Source: Helochares maculicollis (taxonomy: Eukaryota > Arthropoda > Insecta > Coleoptera > Hydrophilidae). Taken from it: a stretch of 64,000 nt of DNA. Positions 39,539 through 51,400 of this stretch are shown here, one piece after another. The DNA is taken from contig JAWQRO010000004.1 in NCBI GenBank assembly GCA_033557835.1, positions 32,621 to 96,620 on the forward strand, read 5' to 3'. Position 1 is the stretch's first letter. Each line of letters opens with the position of its first letter. The notes beneath the pieces are model-generated. The model had not been told where the DNA came from. It saw only the letters and a program-made list of their open reading frames with translations, and made no database searches. The translations under genes and the position numbers were made by a program.

Positions 39539-40642
39539 TTTTAGCGTAAATCCATCCAAACTAAACCGCAAGTTTCTACTGAAATTATGTTGAACCGACT
39601 GTAATAGAGCTGGTAAGTTCTAAACGCATGTCTCATCGACAAGTGTTTCAAAGATAAAAATACTAAAATGAAAAGTTTTATGAATTATCTCAACGCCGCA
39701 TTAGGAGTCCTTCAAATTTGTAGCTTCTCTGGTGGAAAAAGAAAGCAATTGCGCGTTTCTCGAGTTGAAGTAAGAAGCAGACATAAGACGTAACTCTAAA
39801 TAGTTTGATAAGGCGCGTAATTTGAACAAAATTTTATATCTGTATTTACTCTCTTATGATTGCATAATAGTTTACGGTTGTATTAAATAACACGGCATGT
39901 AACAATACATTGCATGCATAATTGCATTCTAATGGTCATGTATTGGAAAAATAGCTTGCACATGAAGGTGCGCAAATTGCGATGCCCTAAATGATGTTTA
40001 AAACCGCGATTTTCAATCGCAAAGTTCAATTAAATCAAACTTTGAACGCGGAGATAACGCAATTATTTCGACAATTTCGCCAAGTTTTGTACTTTGGTTT
40101 ATTGCGGCTTTGTAATAACAAAATGTGTGGTGTCTGTGCTATATACGCATTTTTCAATTGCACTCAGGTCTATTTTAAGAAAGCGACCACAAGTCCACTA
40201 TTGTCAGGAATTTGAATTAAAGTTTCTAATCTGTTCTTATCGTAAAAGTTTACTTTTTAGCATTCATCAGTATTAAGTGCTGGACAAGGCTCTCGGTGGA
40301 ACACAGTCCGCTGATTTACTCGATAAGCTTCTTATCACATTGGAGGGGTCATATGATTTTGCTTACTTAAATATCTGATGGGTTCGATTAACGCAGCTAA
40401 AATGCAATTGCTCTGTTATGGTGTATAGAATTCTGTTTTTATGGTATATTATTTACGCGACAGAGAGCGCTACGTTTGATACTCTAAACACATAGTTGCC
40501 AAGGCAAAAGTGCTGTGCTAGCTTTGTTGCCACATCCCTATCTTTATTACTCCAGTTGTCAAGAAGGCTGGTTTAGTGTTCGATCAGTTCAGTAATAACC
40601 TTTTATTGTATTTAATATTTTTTAAACTTTCGTCATAAAACT
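39539..40642. promoter_or_regulatory. Divergent region DGAT1 / slowmo
   Basis: 1.1 kb between two start codons. A 74-codon frame at 39991-40215 has no recognisable similarity and is probably chance. No transposon or RNA gene seen. Confidence 0.45.
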
Positions 40643-43600
40643 ATGAAAATTTGGACAAGTGAACACACCTTCAAGTAAGAACTTACCGTTCGACCTGGAA
40701 TTCTTTGAATTAATTCAGTTGTTCTGCTCTTTTTAGTCATCCTTGGGAGACTGTGGCTACAGCAGCCTGGAGAAAATATCCAAATCCACACAATCCCGCA
40801 GTAATTGGAACTGATGTGGTAGAAAGGAAAGTCGTTAATGGTATTTTACATACACACAGATTGGTCAGCTCGAAATGGTTTTTCCCTAAATGGGCGCAGG
40901 CTGTAAGTTTTCCCACACTTTTCATACCCCAATCGTGAGCCATCGATTTACATTATGAATTAAATATTTTACATAATTTACCGTGGGAAACAAACAGTTT
41001 TTTAATTTAAGAAGCAGGTGAATCGGTCAGCTTTTCTTGGAAGCTTCCCAAATATCAAAATTAGCTGCACGTGAGTGACTGAACTAGTTGAAGGTTATTT
41101 TTTTCAAGACTACACCTTTTTATGCGACCTTTTAGCTAATATTTCAACATTATTTCCGTGTTGCACCCTGCAAACTGTTACCTAATAGAAAAGAAGGCAG
41201 GTCCAGGCGCCCACCAAATTTAACCTTGACTTCCAGGTTTGAGGTTAGCTTTCAAATGACGTTAATAGTGCATACCTATGAAGCACGCCGAATTACGTCA
41301 CTAAGTGCATGCGTAATACTGGACGTTCTTCATAGACCACACGTGATTTAGGAATTTGTTATCTAATGAACTTTAGACTCTCGGGCTGCGTTTTTTACTC
41401 GTCATATTTTTCTAATTAATAATTTAGGTAAAAAAAAGTCGTACATGTGTCTGACCTTTTCCTTTGTTTTATAATCTTATTTTTTACAAAATAATCGCGA
41501 CGCTTTGCAAACAACTTTCTCCTAATATTGTGTAGTTTAATGGATTCTAAATTTAATCCTCAACATTTTTAACGCCGCCAGCCCATTACTGCTATTTTAA
41601 ATGTTTTTCTAGAGGTCAAATTGTCTAATTTAATTGCAATTGTCTAGCATTAAAAGCAACTCCTGAAAATCTTTACTCCAGGATACTTTTAATTTTTGTG
41701 AGCTATGCAAATTTGCATTTTTAAACATCTGCTTTCGTACACTGTAAATATGAGCTTTTTTTTGACTTGCGAGGAAGTACTTATTCATTTATTTAAAGTG
41801 TTGTCCATCGTTAGCAACGACATTTCCTCGTCTTTCTGGCTGCATACAGATACCACATCAAAAGAATGCTTTATCTTTGGAAGCTGTTTATAAATAAGCT
41901 CAATATTTGGTACCATTATGTAATGACATGTTGCTCAGACAAGCCATGCACCATTGTTTGGAACAAATTGTCATAAGGAGCAATGTCTGGTGAAAGCGAG
42001 GGATGCAGTAAAATTTTTAAATTGAATGGATTATCATTCATAAGAATTACATTGTAGTGTCTTGATCAGTATGTTTTCCTTGAGTACTCGTCTCATTCTC
42101 ATCAATTGCGTTTTGTAGAGTACTGGGACTGGTTTTGTTTGGTTGACCAGGTTCTCAACTTTTTTTGGATATCGAAATAAGTCCATTTTTCATCATCAGT
42201 AACTACATGATGTAAAAAACCGTTTATGCCGGGCAAGTACGATTTAACAAAAGAAAAATAGCATTCAGCATAATAATTTAGGTAAATAAAAAGTCGTACA
42301 TGTGTCTGACCTTTTACTTTGTTTTATAATCTTATTTTTACAAAATAATCGCGACGCTTTGCAAACAACTTTCTCCTAATATTATGTAGTTTAATGGATT
42401 CTAAATTTAATTCTCAACATTTTTAACACCGCCAGCCCATTACTGCTATTTTAAATGTTTCTCTAGAGGTCAAATTGTCTAATTTAATTGCAATTGTCTA
42501 GTATTAAAAGTAACTCCTGAAAATCTTTACTCTAGGATTCGTTTAATTTTTGTGAGCTACGCAAATTTGCATTTTTAAAAATCTGGTTTCAAACACTGTA
42601 AATATGAGCTTTTTTTTGACTTGTGAGGGAGTACTTAGTCATTTATTTAAAGTATTGTCCATCGTTAGCAAAGACATATCCTCATCTTTCTGGCTGTATA
42701 CAGATACCACATCAAAAGAATGCTTTATCTTTAGAAGCTATTTATAAATCAACCCGATATTTGGATCATTATGTGATGACGTGTTGCTCAGACAAGCCAT
42801 GCACCATCGTTTGAAACAAGTACTAATCATAAGCAGCAATGTCTGGTGAAAAAGGCGAATGCGGTAAAAATTCTAATTTGAGTGTTTGGATTATCATTCA
42901 TAAGAATTGCATTGTAGTGTCTTGATCAGTATAGGGCGTCATTTTTCCTCGAGTACTTGTCTCAGTCTCATCAATTGCATTCTGTAGAGTCCTAGTAATG
43001 GTTTTTTTTGGTTGACCAGGTGTTCTCACCTGACTTTTTTTGGTTACCGTAATGAATCCAATTTTCATCATCAGTGACTATATAATGTAAAAAACCATTT
43101 ATGCCGGGCAATCACCATTTAACACGAAAAATGGCATTCAACAGTTCACATTTCAGTTCATATAAAACCTTGCGCTTATGAATCAGATTCGAAGCAATGT
43201 GTAATTGCTGGTTGAGTCACTCTTAATGTGCAAGTACTTCTCGTGTTTGACATGAATCTTCATCCAATAATGCTTTCAATTCCTTGTCTTCGTACACTAG
43301 CCTCTCAGTACATTCTTCTTCGTCAATATCAAAGCATCCTCACTATACGCTTTTAAAAATACCACACCTGCAGAATTCTTTAAATTAAAACAAAAAAATA
43401 AAAGGTTTCCCAAAGTAACACTTATTCAGCTCATAAAGGGACATTTTCACATGAAAAAAAAAGATACCTCAATATGATTGCTAATATTTTAAAATTATAT
43501 TATTACCAGATATTTAATGCATGTTCATACGTAAATTCTGTTGCAAATTTGAAAAACTATAAAAACATTTTTTCTCTTGCAGCTTATAGGTTCAGCTAAA

Positions 43601-44071
43601 GTCTGTTACGCAAGTGAACGTTCTGAAGTAGACCCTATATCCCGACAAATGGTACTCAAAACTATCAATTTAACATTCTGCCGACACGTAGCTGTCAACG
43701 AAACACTGCGTTACATACCCCACCCATCGGATCCCAACAAAACACTTCTCACGCAAGAAGCAACCGTCACAGTACAAGGTGTACCTCTAAATACATACAT
43801 GGAAGATCTCCTCACAAATAAAATCTCAATGAACGCTGGAAAAGGCAGGCAGGCGATGGAATGGGTGATACAAAAGCTTGAACCGGAAGTCAAAGACTTG
43901 GCCAATTCGGCTTTAACCTGTTCAGATGAACTATTAAATCACACTAAGAAATCTCTTGATGATATTGCATCTAGTGCGAAAAAATCAATGGATGACATAT
44001 CTCAAAAAGCAAAGAAAAGCTTCGATGACATAAACAGTTTTCGGACAAGCACGGGTTTTTCAGAATTTTAG
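40643..44071 (+). CDS. slmo: Protein slowmo (PRELI/MSF1-domain lipid transfer protein, PRELID3)
   Basis: Mitochondrial intermembrane-space protein of the PRELI family; with TRIAP1-type partners, PRELID3 shuttles phosphatidylserine between the mitochondrial membranes. Exons are 40643-40674, 40737-40902 and 43583-44071, giving 228 residues. The N-terminus MKIWTSEHTFN-HPWETV across the exon 1/2 junction is the family hallmark, followed by AAWRKYPNPHNPAVIGTDV, LHTHRLVSSKW, TINLTFCRHVAVNE and GRQAMEWVIQKL. The C-terminal extension has three consecutive copies of an 11-residue unit (KKSLDDIASSA, KKSMDDISQKA, KKSFDDI...), likely an amphipathic helix or coiled coil. AATAAA is at 44426. Intron 2 is 2.7 kb and contains a duplicated mariner relic. 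The second NUDT14-like gene converges. Confidence 0.94.
41417..42270. repeat. Direct tandem repeat, unit 1 (854 bp)
   Basis: It opens with TAATAATTTAGG and is near-identical, by eye roughly nine bases in ten, to the following unit. It contains the minus-strand C-terminal half of a mariner transposase relic (HHVVTDDEKWTYFD; SLSPDIAPYD). Unit 1 ends where unit 2 begins, with GCATTCAGCA against GGCATTCAACA in unit 2. Confidence 0.85.
42271..43142. repeat. Direct tandem repeat, unit 2 (about 870 bp)
   Basis: Second copy of the preceding unit, with scattered substitutions and small indels. Beyond its right border the mariner relic continues only here, so this is probably the source copy. Confidence 0.85.
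42271..43370 (-). pseudogene. Decayed mariner transposase relic
   Basis: Reading leftward from about 43370, fragments in mariner order are visible: a short FDIDEEE segment, LKALLDEDSCQTREVLAH, GFLHHVVTDDEKW-type sequence (shared with unit 1), TQLMRMRRVLKE-like sequence and a DIAPYD catalytic remnant. Many stops and frameshifts interrupt it. It is clearly older than the Mos1-like copies at 9.5 and 28 kb. Its 3' part also lies in the tandem copy to the left. Confidence 0.7.
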
Positions 44072-44919
44072 CACCTAATCAAATCACCTAGTTCAATTAT
44101 TTCGACTGCGTTAAAATACTTATTTATTTAGCAGATCTCCCACCCCTTCCATCTTCATGTCATTACCCCTGACCTCTGCAAAGTCTTAGCATTTAAGTTA
44201 AAAAAAATAGCCGTGCCTCATGTCTGAACTTTTAATTAATTTACTTTAAATTAAATGTACAAACTTTTCCGTAGATTAATTTAATAAGGTAGACGAGAGC
44301 AATTTTTTATACTTGCGTTTAAGTATCATTATTTATATCAATCTGTGTATGTTTTTTTTTTAAATTGTGAACCAGAGCGATGATATGTGATGTATATTAA
44401 TTTATTTTCTTAAAAAAATATATGAAATAAATGGAAACATTCCGATTATTTGAATGTTTATTACAATGTAAAATATTATAATGTTGTAAATATATAATGT
44501 ATTTCGCTGATCAACTGTTTATTTATTTTATTTGAAGTCTATATTTACTAGCACCAGGAATATTTGCATTACTATATCAGTATTTCCATATTGTTGAAAT
44601 TAAATCACTGCCAGTTTATCTGTATCAGTGCTCAAAAATCCCATTAATTGTAGTTTTTCACAAACGCATATTCTTTAGTCGGTTCCACAAAAAATTAAAC
44701 GATATTAAAGGTGATAGTTGGATCGAACTAACATAAACTACCTACAGAAGAGTTTAAAATTGAAGTTGGTTAACATGTTGGTGCAATTTCAGTTATTTAA
44801 TGACTAAAATACCTTCTCCTTTGAATTTATTAGCACTGCCATTTAGTTGTGCAACAACACTGTCAATGCGGTATTAAAACATCCTCCACTCATTCATATG
44901 AGCCAGATTTAGACTTAGT
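44072..44919. other. Convergent 3' region slowmo / NUDT14-like
   Basis: Holds the 3' untranslated regions of two converging genes, with the slowmo AATAAA at 44426. No coding frame or repeat was seen. Confidence 0.5.
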
Positions 44920-45534
44920 TTATTTATATTTATGAAATAGAAACCAATATACACCGGCTATCAAGTTTGGAGGACTTTTGATATTGCCAGATATATATTT
45001 TCGAACATCCGGTACACTCATTTCGACGACTTCAATGACTTCCTCATCTATGCCTCCTCCTTGGCTGATTTTCATAGCGTCTGTAACTTCACAATAGTAC
45101 AATTCCCGAGGGGCCCCACTACGCCCAACACCAGATATATAAGAGGCTACTTTTTCTAACTTGCTGGCATCTACTTTATATCCACACTCTTCAAATACTT
45201 CTTCCGCAGCAATTTTCTCTGCCGACTTATTTTTGTCCATAAGGCCTCCACAAAATTCTATAGTAATTCCCAATTCTGCCGGATACTTTTTAACATTCAC
45301 TTCACCTTGCCGGTCTTCAGGTGGCACAGAGCCTATGTAGACTGCCGGTCTGAATTGTTTAACAAGAACTAATACTTTACGCGTTATATTATAAATTATT
45401 ATAGCAACAGCTGGTTTCGAAGCAAGGCAATCATACGTTTTAGCAACCCCATTTTGTTTGAAGTGCATTGTTAGGGGTGTTATCCATTTGTTGCTCTCTA
45501 ATGGTTTAAATATCACATTTGATAACTTATTCAT
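44920..45534 (-). CDS. NUDT14-like UDP-sugar pyrophosphatase, copy 2 (intronless)
   Basis: Nudix hydrolase of the NUDT14 type, 204 residues in one exon. Motifs are LVKQFRPAVYIG, the Nudix box from GGLMDKNKSAEKIAAEEV to FEECGYK, VASYISGVGRSGAP, YYCEVTDAMKISQGGGIDEE and a C-terminal NLIAGVYWFLF. The SGVGRSGAPRELYY segment is complete, as in other NUDT14 proteins, whereas copy 1 at 18694-19320 is shortened there; this copy looks the more conserved. The two copies share start (MNKxSN), length and lack of introns, lie 25 kb apart and point in opposite directions. Confidence 0.9.
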   Translation of the reverse strand: MNKLSNVIFKPLESNKWITPLTMHFKQNGVAKTYDCLASKPAVAIIIYNITRKVLVLVKQFRPAVYIGSVPPEDRQGEVNVKKYPAELGITIEFCGGLMDKNKSAEKIAAEEVFEECGYKVDASKLEKVASYISGVGRSGAPRELYYCEVTDAMKISQGGGIDEEVIEVVEMSVPDVRKYISGNIKSPPNLIAGVYWFLFHKYK

Positions 45535-48386
45535 TATTTTAACTATTGATATGTAGTTACCGACGACTGAAACACAATTTTAATAAACTGCGTTGTTTGG
45601 AATACTTTTCTATTACTTAAGCTAAAAATAAGGCGAGAACTTACTGTGCGTTTTTAAATTACTAATAATTAAAGATAAGGCATGTTAAATGAGTACGTAA
45701 CCCGAAAATTGTTGGCATTTTTGGATAACTTAAAAATTGAGGTTAGGGTACTGCCTTGAAGCTATGCAACTAAACTTACAGTCTGTTGGACATATTTTGG
45801 ACATATTTGAACAGTTTTTTGAGTAAGGAAATTGAAATAAATTCATTATCCGTGGTACTACTGATCAATAAATCCAACAAACCTCTCCTTAGTATATTTA
45901 TAATCTCAAATAAAGCTAATATTCTCTGGATTTGCTAATTGTTAAAACTGTTAAAAAGTTAAAAGATGTCAAGATCAAACTGAAATTTTGAGTTTTTAAG
46001 ATTTACAAATGTAATGTTATAACATGCCTGATTAAGCATATTTCAAAGGCACACGCTTATTTAAGTTGAGTTTAGTTGTGGACCAGATCTGTGAGGATAA
46101 ATATGTAGGATTTTATTCCTGGTGCCAAATTTTAACACGTGCTATAGTTGAAAAGGTGACACGTGGCACGTTTGAGACACGTTTACGCGTGTACTTTTTT
46201 GGCTACGATAAAACAGCTAATAGAAGATGCTTATCAAAATATAATTATACTAAATTTATTAAATAATAAATTAAATTTAAAAATCTTGCAAATATTTGAT
46301 TGGTTAAGCTTTATTTTGCAGGAACTTTTATATCATTATTGGAATTAAATAAATTAATCCTGATTGCAGTTCGGTTATAAAAATAGAATACGAAACAGAT
46401 GTAACAACTGAATAATATAATTGTCTCATGGACAGGAAAAGGAATAAAAGAAAGAAGTCCGGGCTATAAAAAATACCGAAGAAGACCACAAATCGAATTG
46501 AGAGAGTCGAGAGCAGGCCTGGAATACAACGAAGAAAGATCCATGATATTATTAGCAAAAGACTTGAATGGCCTGGGTGAAGCCATATATTTAATAAGTA
46601 CATGTAACTTAGGAATGTTAATAATTGCACTAGAATTCATGAATTAAGCTTCATTTTGCATGCATAATTTTACTATTATTTTCTTACCACAATAAAATTC
46701 GCTATGAAAATTCGATTAAAATATTTTTATACATAGCCGTAATTTTTTATTTCATTCAACGTAAAATAGTCTCATGATTCTTTAATTGGCTCGCTGCAAT
46801 AATAAAATACAATGAAATTAATTAAACCATGAGTACATACATGATGAGTACTTAAAGGTGTAAAAGTCAGCGCGAAATTTAAAACTAGTACTACAATACT
46901 TGGTTACCTGTTCTATAAAACTTGACCGCTTGAATAATTACTCACCTGTGCGGTAGATAGCGCTGCTACGACAGGTAAATAATTTATGTAAACTTGAATA
47001 ATAGACATTTGCGGCTTAAGTGGGCAATGTGTGTGCTCTACGACAGGTGATACGGTGATCCAAAAATGTGTTTCTAATTTAGAGGTAAAAGTGCTGTGTT
47101 AAATCGGGTGCAGTGCTGATGGTTACATTTTGGAATATGTTGTGGACTAAATGACCTCTTATTAAGGTAGGTTTTCTGTGTGTTTTGCGGTCATCTTCAG
47201 TCTTCTTTTACGAATTCAACACGTAGCAGATAACTGTCTAAATAAGTCAAGCATTGAAAATATCATATCCAAAGTCAACACGGTCAAATTCGTTAATAAG
47301 CACCTAGTTAGACGTTTTTTTAGTAGAAAAAATTTGCTGTAAAAATGACATCAAACTTATGGGTGTTTTCTTTTATGGAAGTTCTGCGTTAGGTTATTGG
47401 AGACGGGTCAAGCTCTTATCCGGTTTTAAGAACTGTCCTTACCTCTTTGGTCATTGCATTCTTTATGATACCGGTATCAGCGGTAGATATGGGCACTCAA
47501 AATTCATGGGCGATACTTCTGATTAAAAAATTCCTGACGTAGATTATTGTGAAAACTTATTTGCAGAGTGTAATTAAAGTCATAACGATGACACCTCTAG
47601 AATTACTCATTTATTCGTAATTATTTCGCTGCCTAATGGAGCTTATAATTATACAGCATTTACAGAAAATTACAAAACTTCAGGGACAAATAAAAAAGAT
47701 GCATGAGCTTTTGAGCTAGCAAAAAATTAAATACAAGAAAACGGTAAATTATCACCGATATGTGGGGTATTGAACCATGTAACAATCATATGCAGTTATG
47801 TATTTTGTATGTGTACTTGTTGAATAAAAAACCGTAAGATAAACAAAACGAGTTAGCGCCATTTAAAAATTGTAGACGAACGGCCCCCGAGTCGGCGAAT
47901 AGACCCATTCATTGTAATGTTAAAGGTACCATGGTAGCAGCGGCTTAAATTGCAAATCTAGCAAAGAGAATAATATTAGCTAACTGTGCAAGTTAGCTGT
48001 ATCAATAAATAAACAGATAGTGAGGTTCATGTGATCGCTGGAGGGCCCTGCATATCCGACATAACTTCTTCGCTTCATGCGTAAAGCATTGGACTTGGTC
48101 ACAGTCTTACCAGTTTTGCCCGAGACTGGACTAAAAAAATAAATTACACGATAATCGCTGATTCTAACGGTTTAAACGGTTTCCTAAAAATTTAAATATC
48201 TGCTCAACTTAGGTGCTTTATCTCTTTTGAAATTCATAAGCAAATATAAAAACAATAATAGTTGATGAAATGTTTATCTAAGCCGAGATAACCAGGACTG
48301 TTGAAATTATTACCATAGTAAATGCTCCAAAACCACTTTAGAAATGTCCTTTATCTAATTTTTAATATTAATTTTTCTTATTACAG
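45535..48386. other. Intergenic region upstream of myosin VIIa
   Basis: 2.85 kb without a recognised gene. It should contain the promoters of copy 2 NUDT14 (leftward) and myosin VIIa (rightward). A TTATTAAG|GTAGGT donor at 47166/47167 behind a GC-richer patch is a possible 5' non-coding exon of myosin VIIa, whose start exon follows a splice acceptor. A segment at about 46430-46590 vaguely resembles the tail of a LINE but could not be confirmed. Confidence 0.35.
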
Positions 48387-48407
48387 ACTATCCTCTAACT
48401 CATCAAT

Positions 48408-51400
48408 ATGGTTATAGTAACTAGGGTAAGTAGAATATTTTGATTGGTATGAAAATATTTCGCGGTTACTCAATCTCGCAACACAGAAAAAGAGAAATTG
48501 TAGAACAACACCAGAAGTGTAAATGAAACTATTGTTTTCTTATCCTTCTACGCCTTAAATTCGAATCGGAACCGCGGTCAGTGTAGCCTATGGGCACTTC
48601 CGGTCCTAAACACGAGACCAAAGCAGATACAAAACGAGGTAGAAAAGAACAGAAACCTACGATGAAGCTACCCAACCGAATCTGCTACTTCCTGACTGAA
48701 ATAAAGCCCCCTTCTCTATGGTCACTAAGCCACACAACCACATCAATCATCGCATTGTTTGATGCTGGCTACTGAAAAAAGTGGTACTCACCATATGCAA
48801 GCTAGTAAGTACCACTTTTCTAGCCAAATGTGCCCATTAAATATCGATGCGATACGAATACATAATAAATGTAACCCACTTTTTTCTCGAATCTCCTAGA
48901 CTGCATCAATTTCGATGTGTATTTTATATGGCGGCTAATAATATTAGAATATAGCAAGATATTACAGGAATATGAAAAAGAGTTAACAGCCGATTATAAT
49001 CAAGCCAGCCTAGTTTTTGTTGCACCGTTGGACTAATTGTATTAATTGTTTCCGCGCAAATTTATTTAAATAAATTCCTACGCTGGCTAAACAATCCAGA
49101 TTGCCAAGAGAAACAAAAACAATCGCAGGAAGACAAAAGAGAAAACTTTCTATGTCAATGTCGCTCGTGGTAACCATTAAATAAAAAAATCAACTTGACC
49201 TTGCCCGTGCCAACATGACCACATATCTATCGCCACCATTACTTATCATACTCTTCGTATTTATATTTTATTTATGACTGCACAAACAAATGTGTCTTCT
49301 AATTTACAATATCATAGCACCTGGCCGTGTTTAAATAGCTGTGACTGTGACACATTCGTCCAACAAATTCCACGGCTGTAGCCAGTTAAATGCGTTTTGT
49401 ATTCTTATTGAAAAAATGATCGGGTTTATTGAACTTTTGCGTTGGGATTCTCGCGTTTGAAAAATGTCGGTGTGAGACTCTTCGATACCGTTTTAAATGG
49501 AAAGCGCGAAATGATACCTTTTGGTTAAAATTCTGACATTTTTATTGAATGTTATTATCCCAAATATGCCATCATATCCATATTATTACAATTCTTCTTA
49601 GGGACCGGTGCTAAAAGAAATTTTTATTGTTTAATTTCGCAAATATATTTGGTATATACAGGGGTGTTGCAGAATTAATTTCCAATACTTAACCCACATG
49701 TTAAGAACGCCAATGTGACCACGACCTGGTGTTTTCTAAGTATAAATAAAAATGTTGAAAATTTGGCTAATTTGGAACTCCTGCCATAATTGATTTGAAG
49801 CCAATAGACCATGCTGGGTTAAAAAATATTATGCAGACACAACGGCACCGTTATTGCTATATAAACAACCGCATTACAGTCAGACACGTCGTTAGATCCT
49901 TCAACACCTCGAGATTAAATTTTTTATGGACGTAAAACCGTCCTTATCAAAGCGAAATAAAAAAAGAACATAAACAACCATTGAAGTCAAATTTTATAGC
50001 TCCGCTTTTTTCCGAATTATTTAAAATAGAACGTGACCGCTTTGTTTTACCATCTTCCGCCGCAAGAAAGACGATTACATCATACATCGCAAACTAACGT
50101 CACCTTTATCTCTATAAAAATACCGGCATCACAATCAAAACAAAGCGTTAGATACGTCATAATCACGATATAAAACTATTTCACGAACACAAAATCTTCC
50201 TAATAACATAAAGACAGAAAAAAGAACATAAACAACCATTTAAGTAAAATTTTATTTGAGCGCGTTGTTTTTTGAATTGGAGATCGAACGAAAGAATATC
50301 GCTTTATATTACCGCCGCAAGAAGGGTGGTTACATCATACATCGCAAACTAAACAATAAAATAATTGTCGACATTCTATATTGTTAAAATTCGATGGCTA
50401 CTTAAATACGATGGACTACAGTCAATTTCTATCACAATTAATAGCACAAATTCATGTTATTGCGACGATAGAAAAACATGCACCGCTTCTCTTGCGTCTA
50501 TGGTTGTAAATTTATTGCGCTTTACGTTTTTTGATGAGCATCCTCTTTCATTTTTATCACCTTGTTTACAATAAAATGATGGTTTCGTGATTAGTAAGTT
50601 TAGATAATTATTAGTAAATATGTCTTTCTTTGAATACGGCATAAAGAAAAGTTTAGCTTACTTATCTGATAGTAAATAATGTATTAAAAACAAATTGAAA
50701 TGAACGTAATCTGACCAAACATGTGGCGCTTGATTTTCCTCTCCAGTTGAAATTTATTGGGCTGTTAACTTTTTTGCACGTCAGTTTCGAGTCCAGATGT
50801 TTTAAACGTAAACAATATCTCGCCTACTAATTATGTCCCAAAATGCAAACAAAAATCTTTCGCTTAATATTTCTTATGTCTACCACTCCTTTAAGTTTTG
50901 TAACTTAATTTTGTAACATTCTGTATAACATTGATTTAAAAATCACTTGGTTTTCTGTTTGACAACAACATTTTATTTGCATTGTTGAATCTGTTGACTG
51001 TGATCATTATCTTTTATTCTTAAATATTTCGCTAGTTAGATCAGAGGCAAATCGTTAAACGAGTTTAGATCATTGTCTTTATTCATAAATAAACCCTTTA
51101 CTATTTTAGTGAGATGATTTTTTCCAATTATGATCTGCCAAATTTGCTGTTTACGTATAATTTCCTGTTGGTTTCGTTTTTTACAGCTTGCTATAGAGGT
51201 TATTGAAAGAGCGACCTCGTTAGGGGCAATGTCTGAAACTAGTACATATTTACGTATAATGAAAATTTTTAGTAATTTTTGGGAAAATTTGAAGTCAAGT
51301 TCAACGTTTTGTTTTTCCAGATGAGATCAAGATCAGCGTAGTCATAATTCAATGCAACATACTGTTGAACGAGGGTTCTTTATGGTGAATTTAATCATAG

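Noticed and set aside
46430..46590. Possible LINE 3' end
   Set aside because: A few residues resemble the tail of insect LINE reverse transcriptases, but frames are broken and the match is too weak to name.
48590..48775. 61-codon frame ([17 protein letters not shown]...) in myosin intron 1
   Set aside because: Vaguely retroelement-like composition but no motif, flanking repeats or partner frame to support a call.
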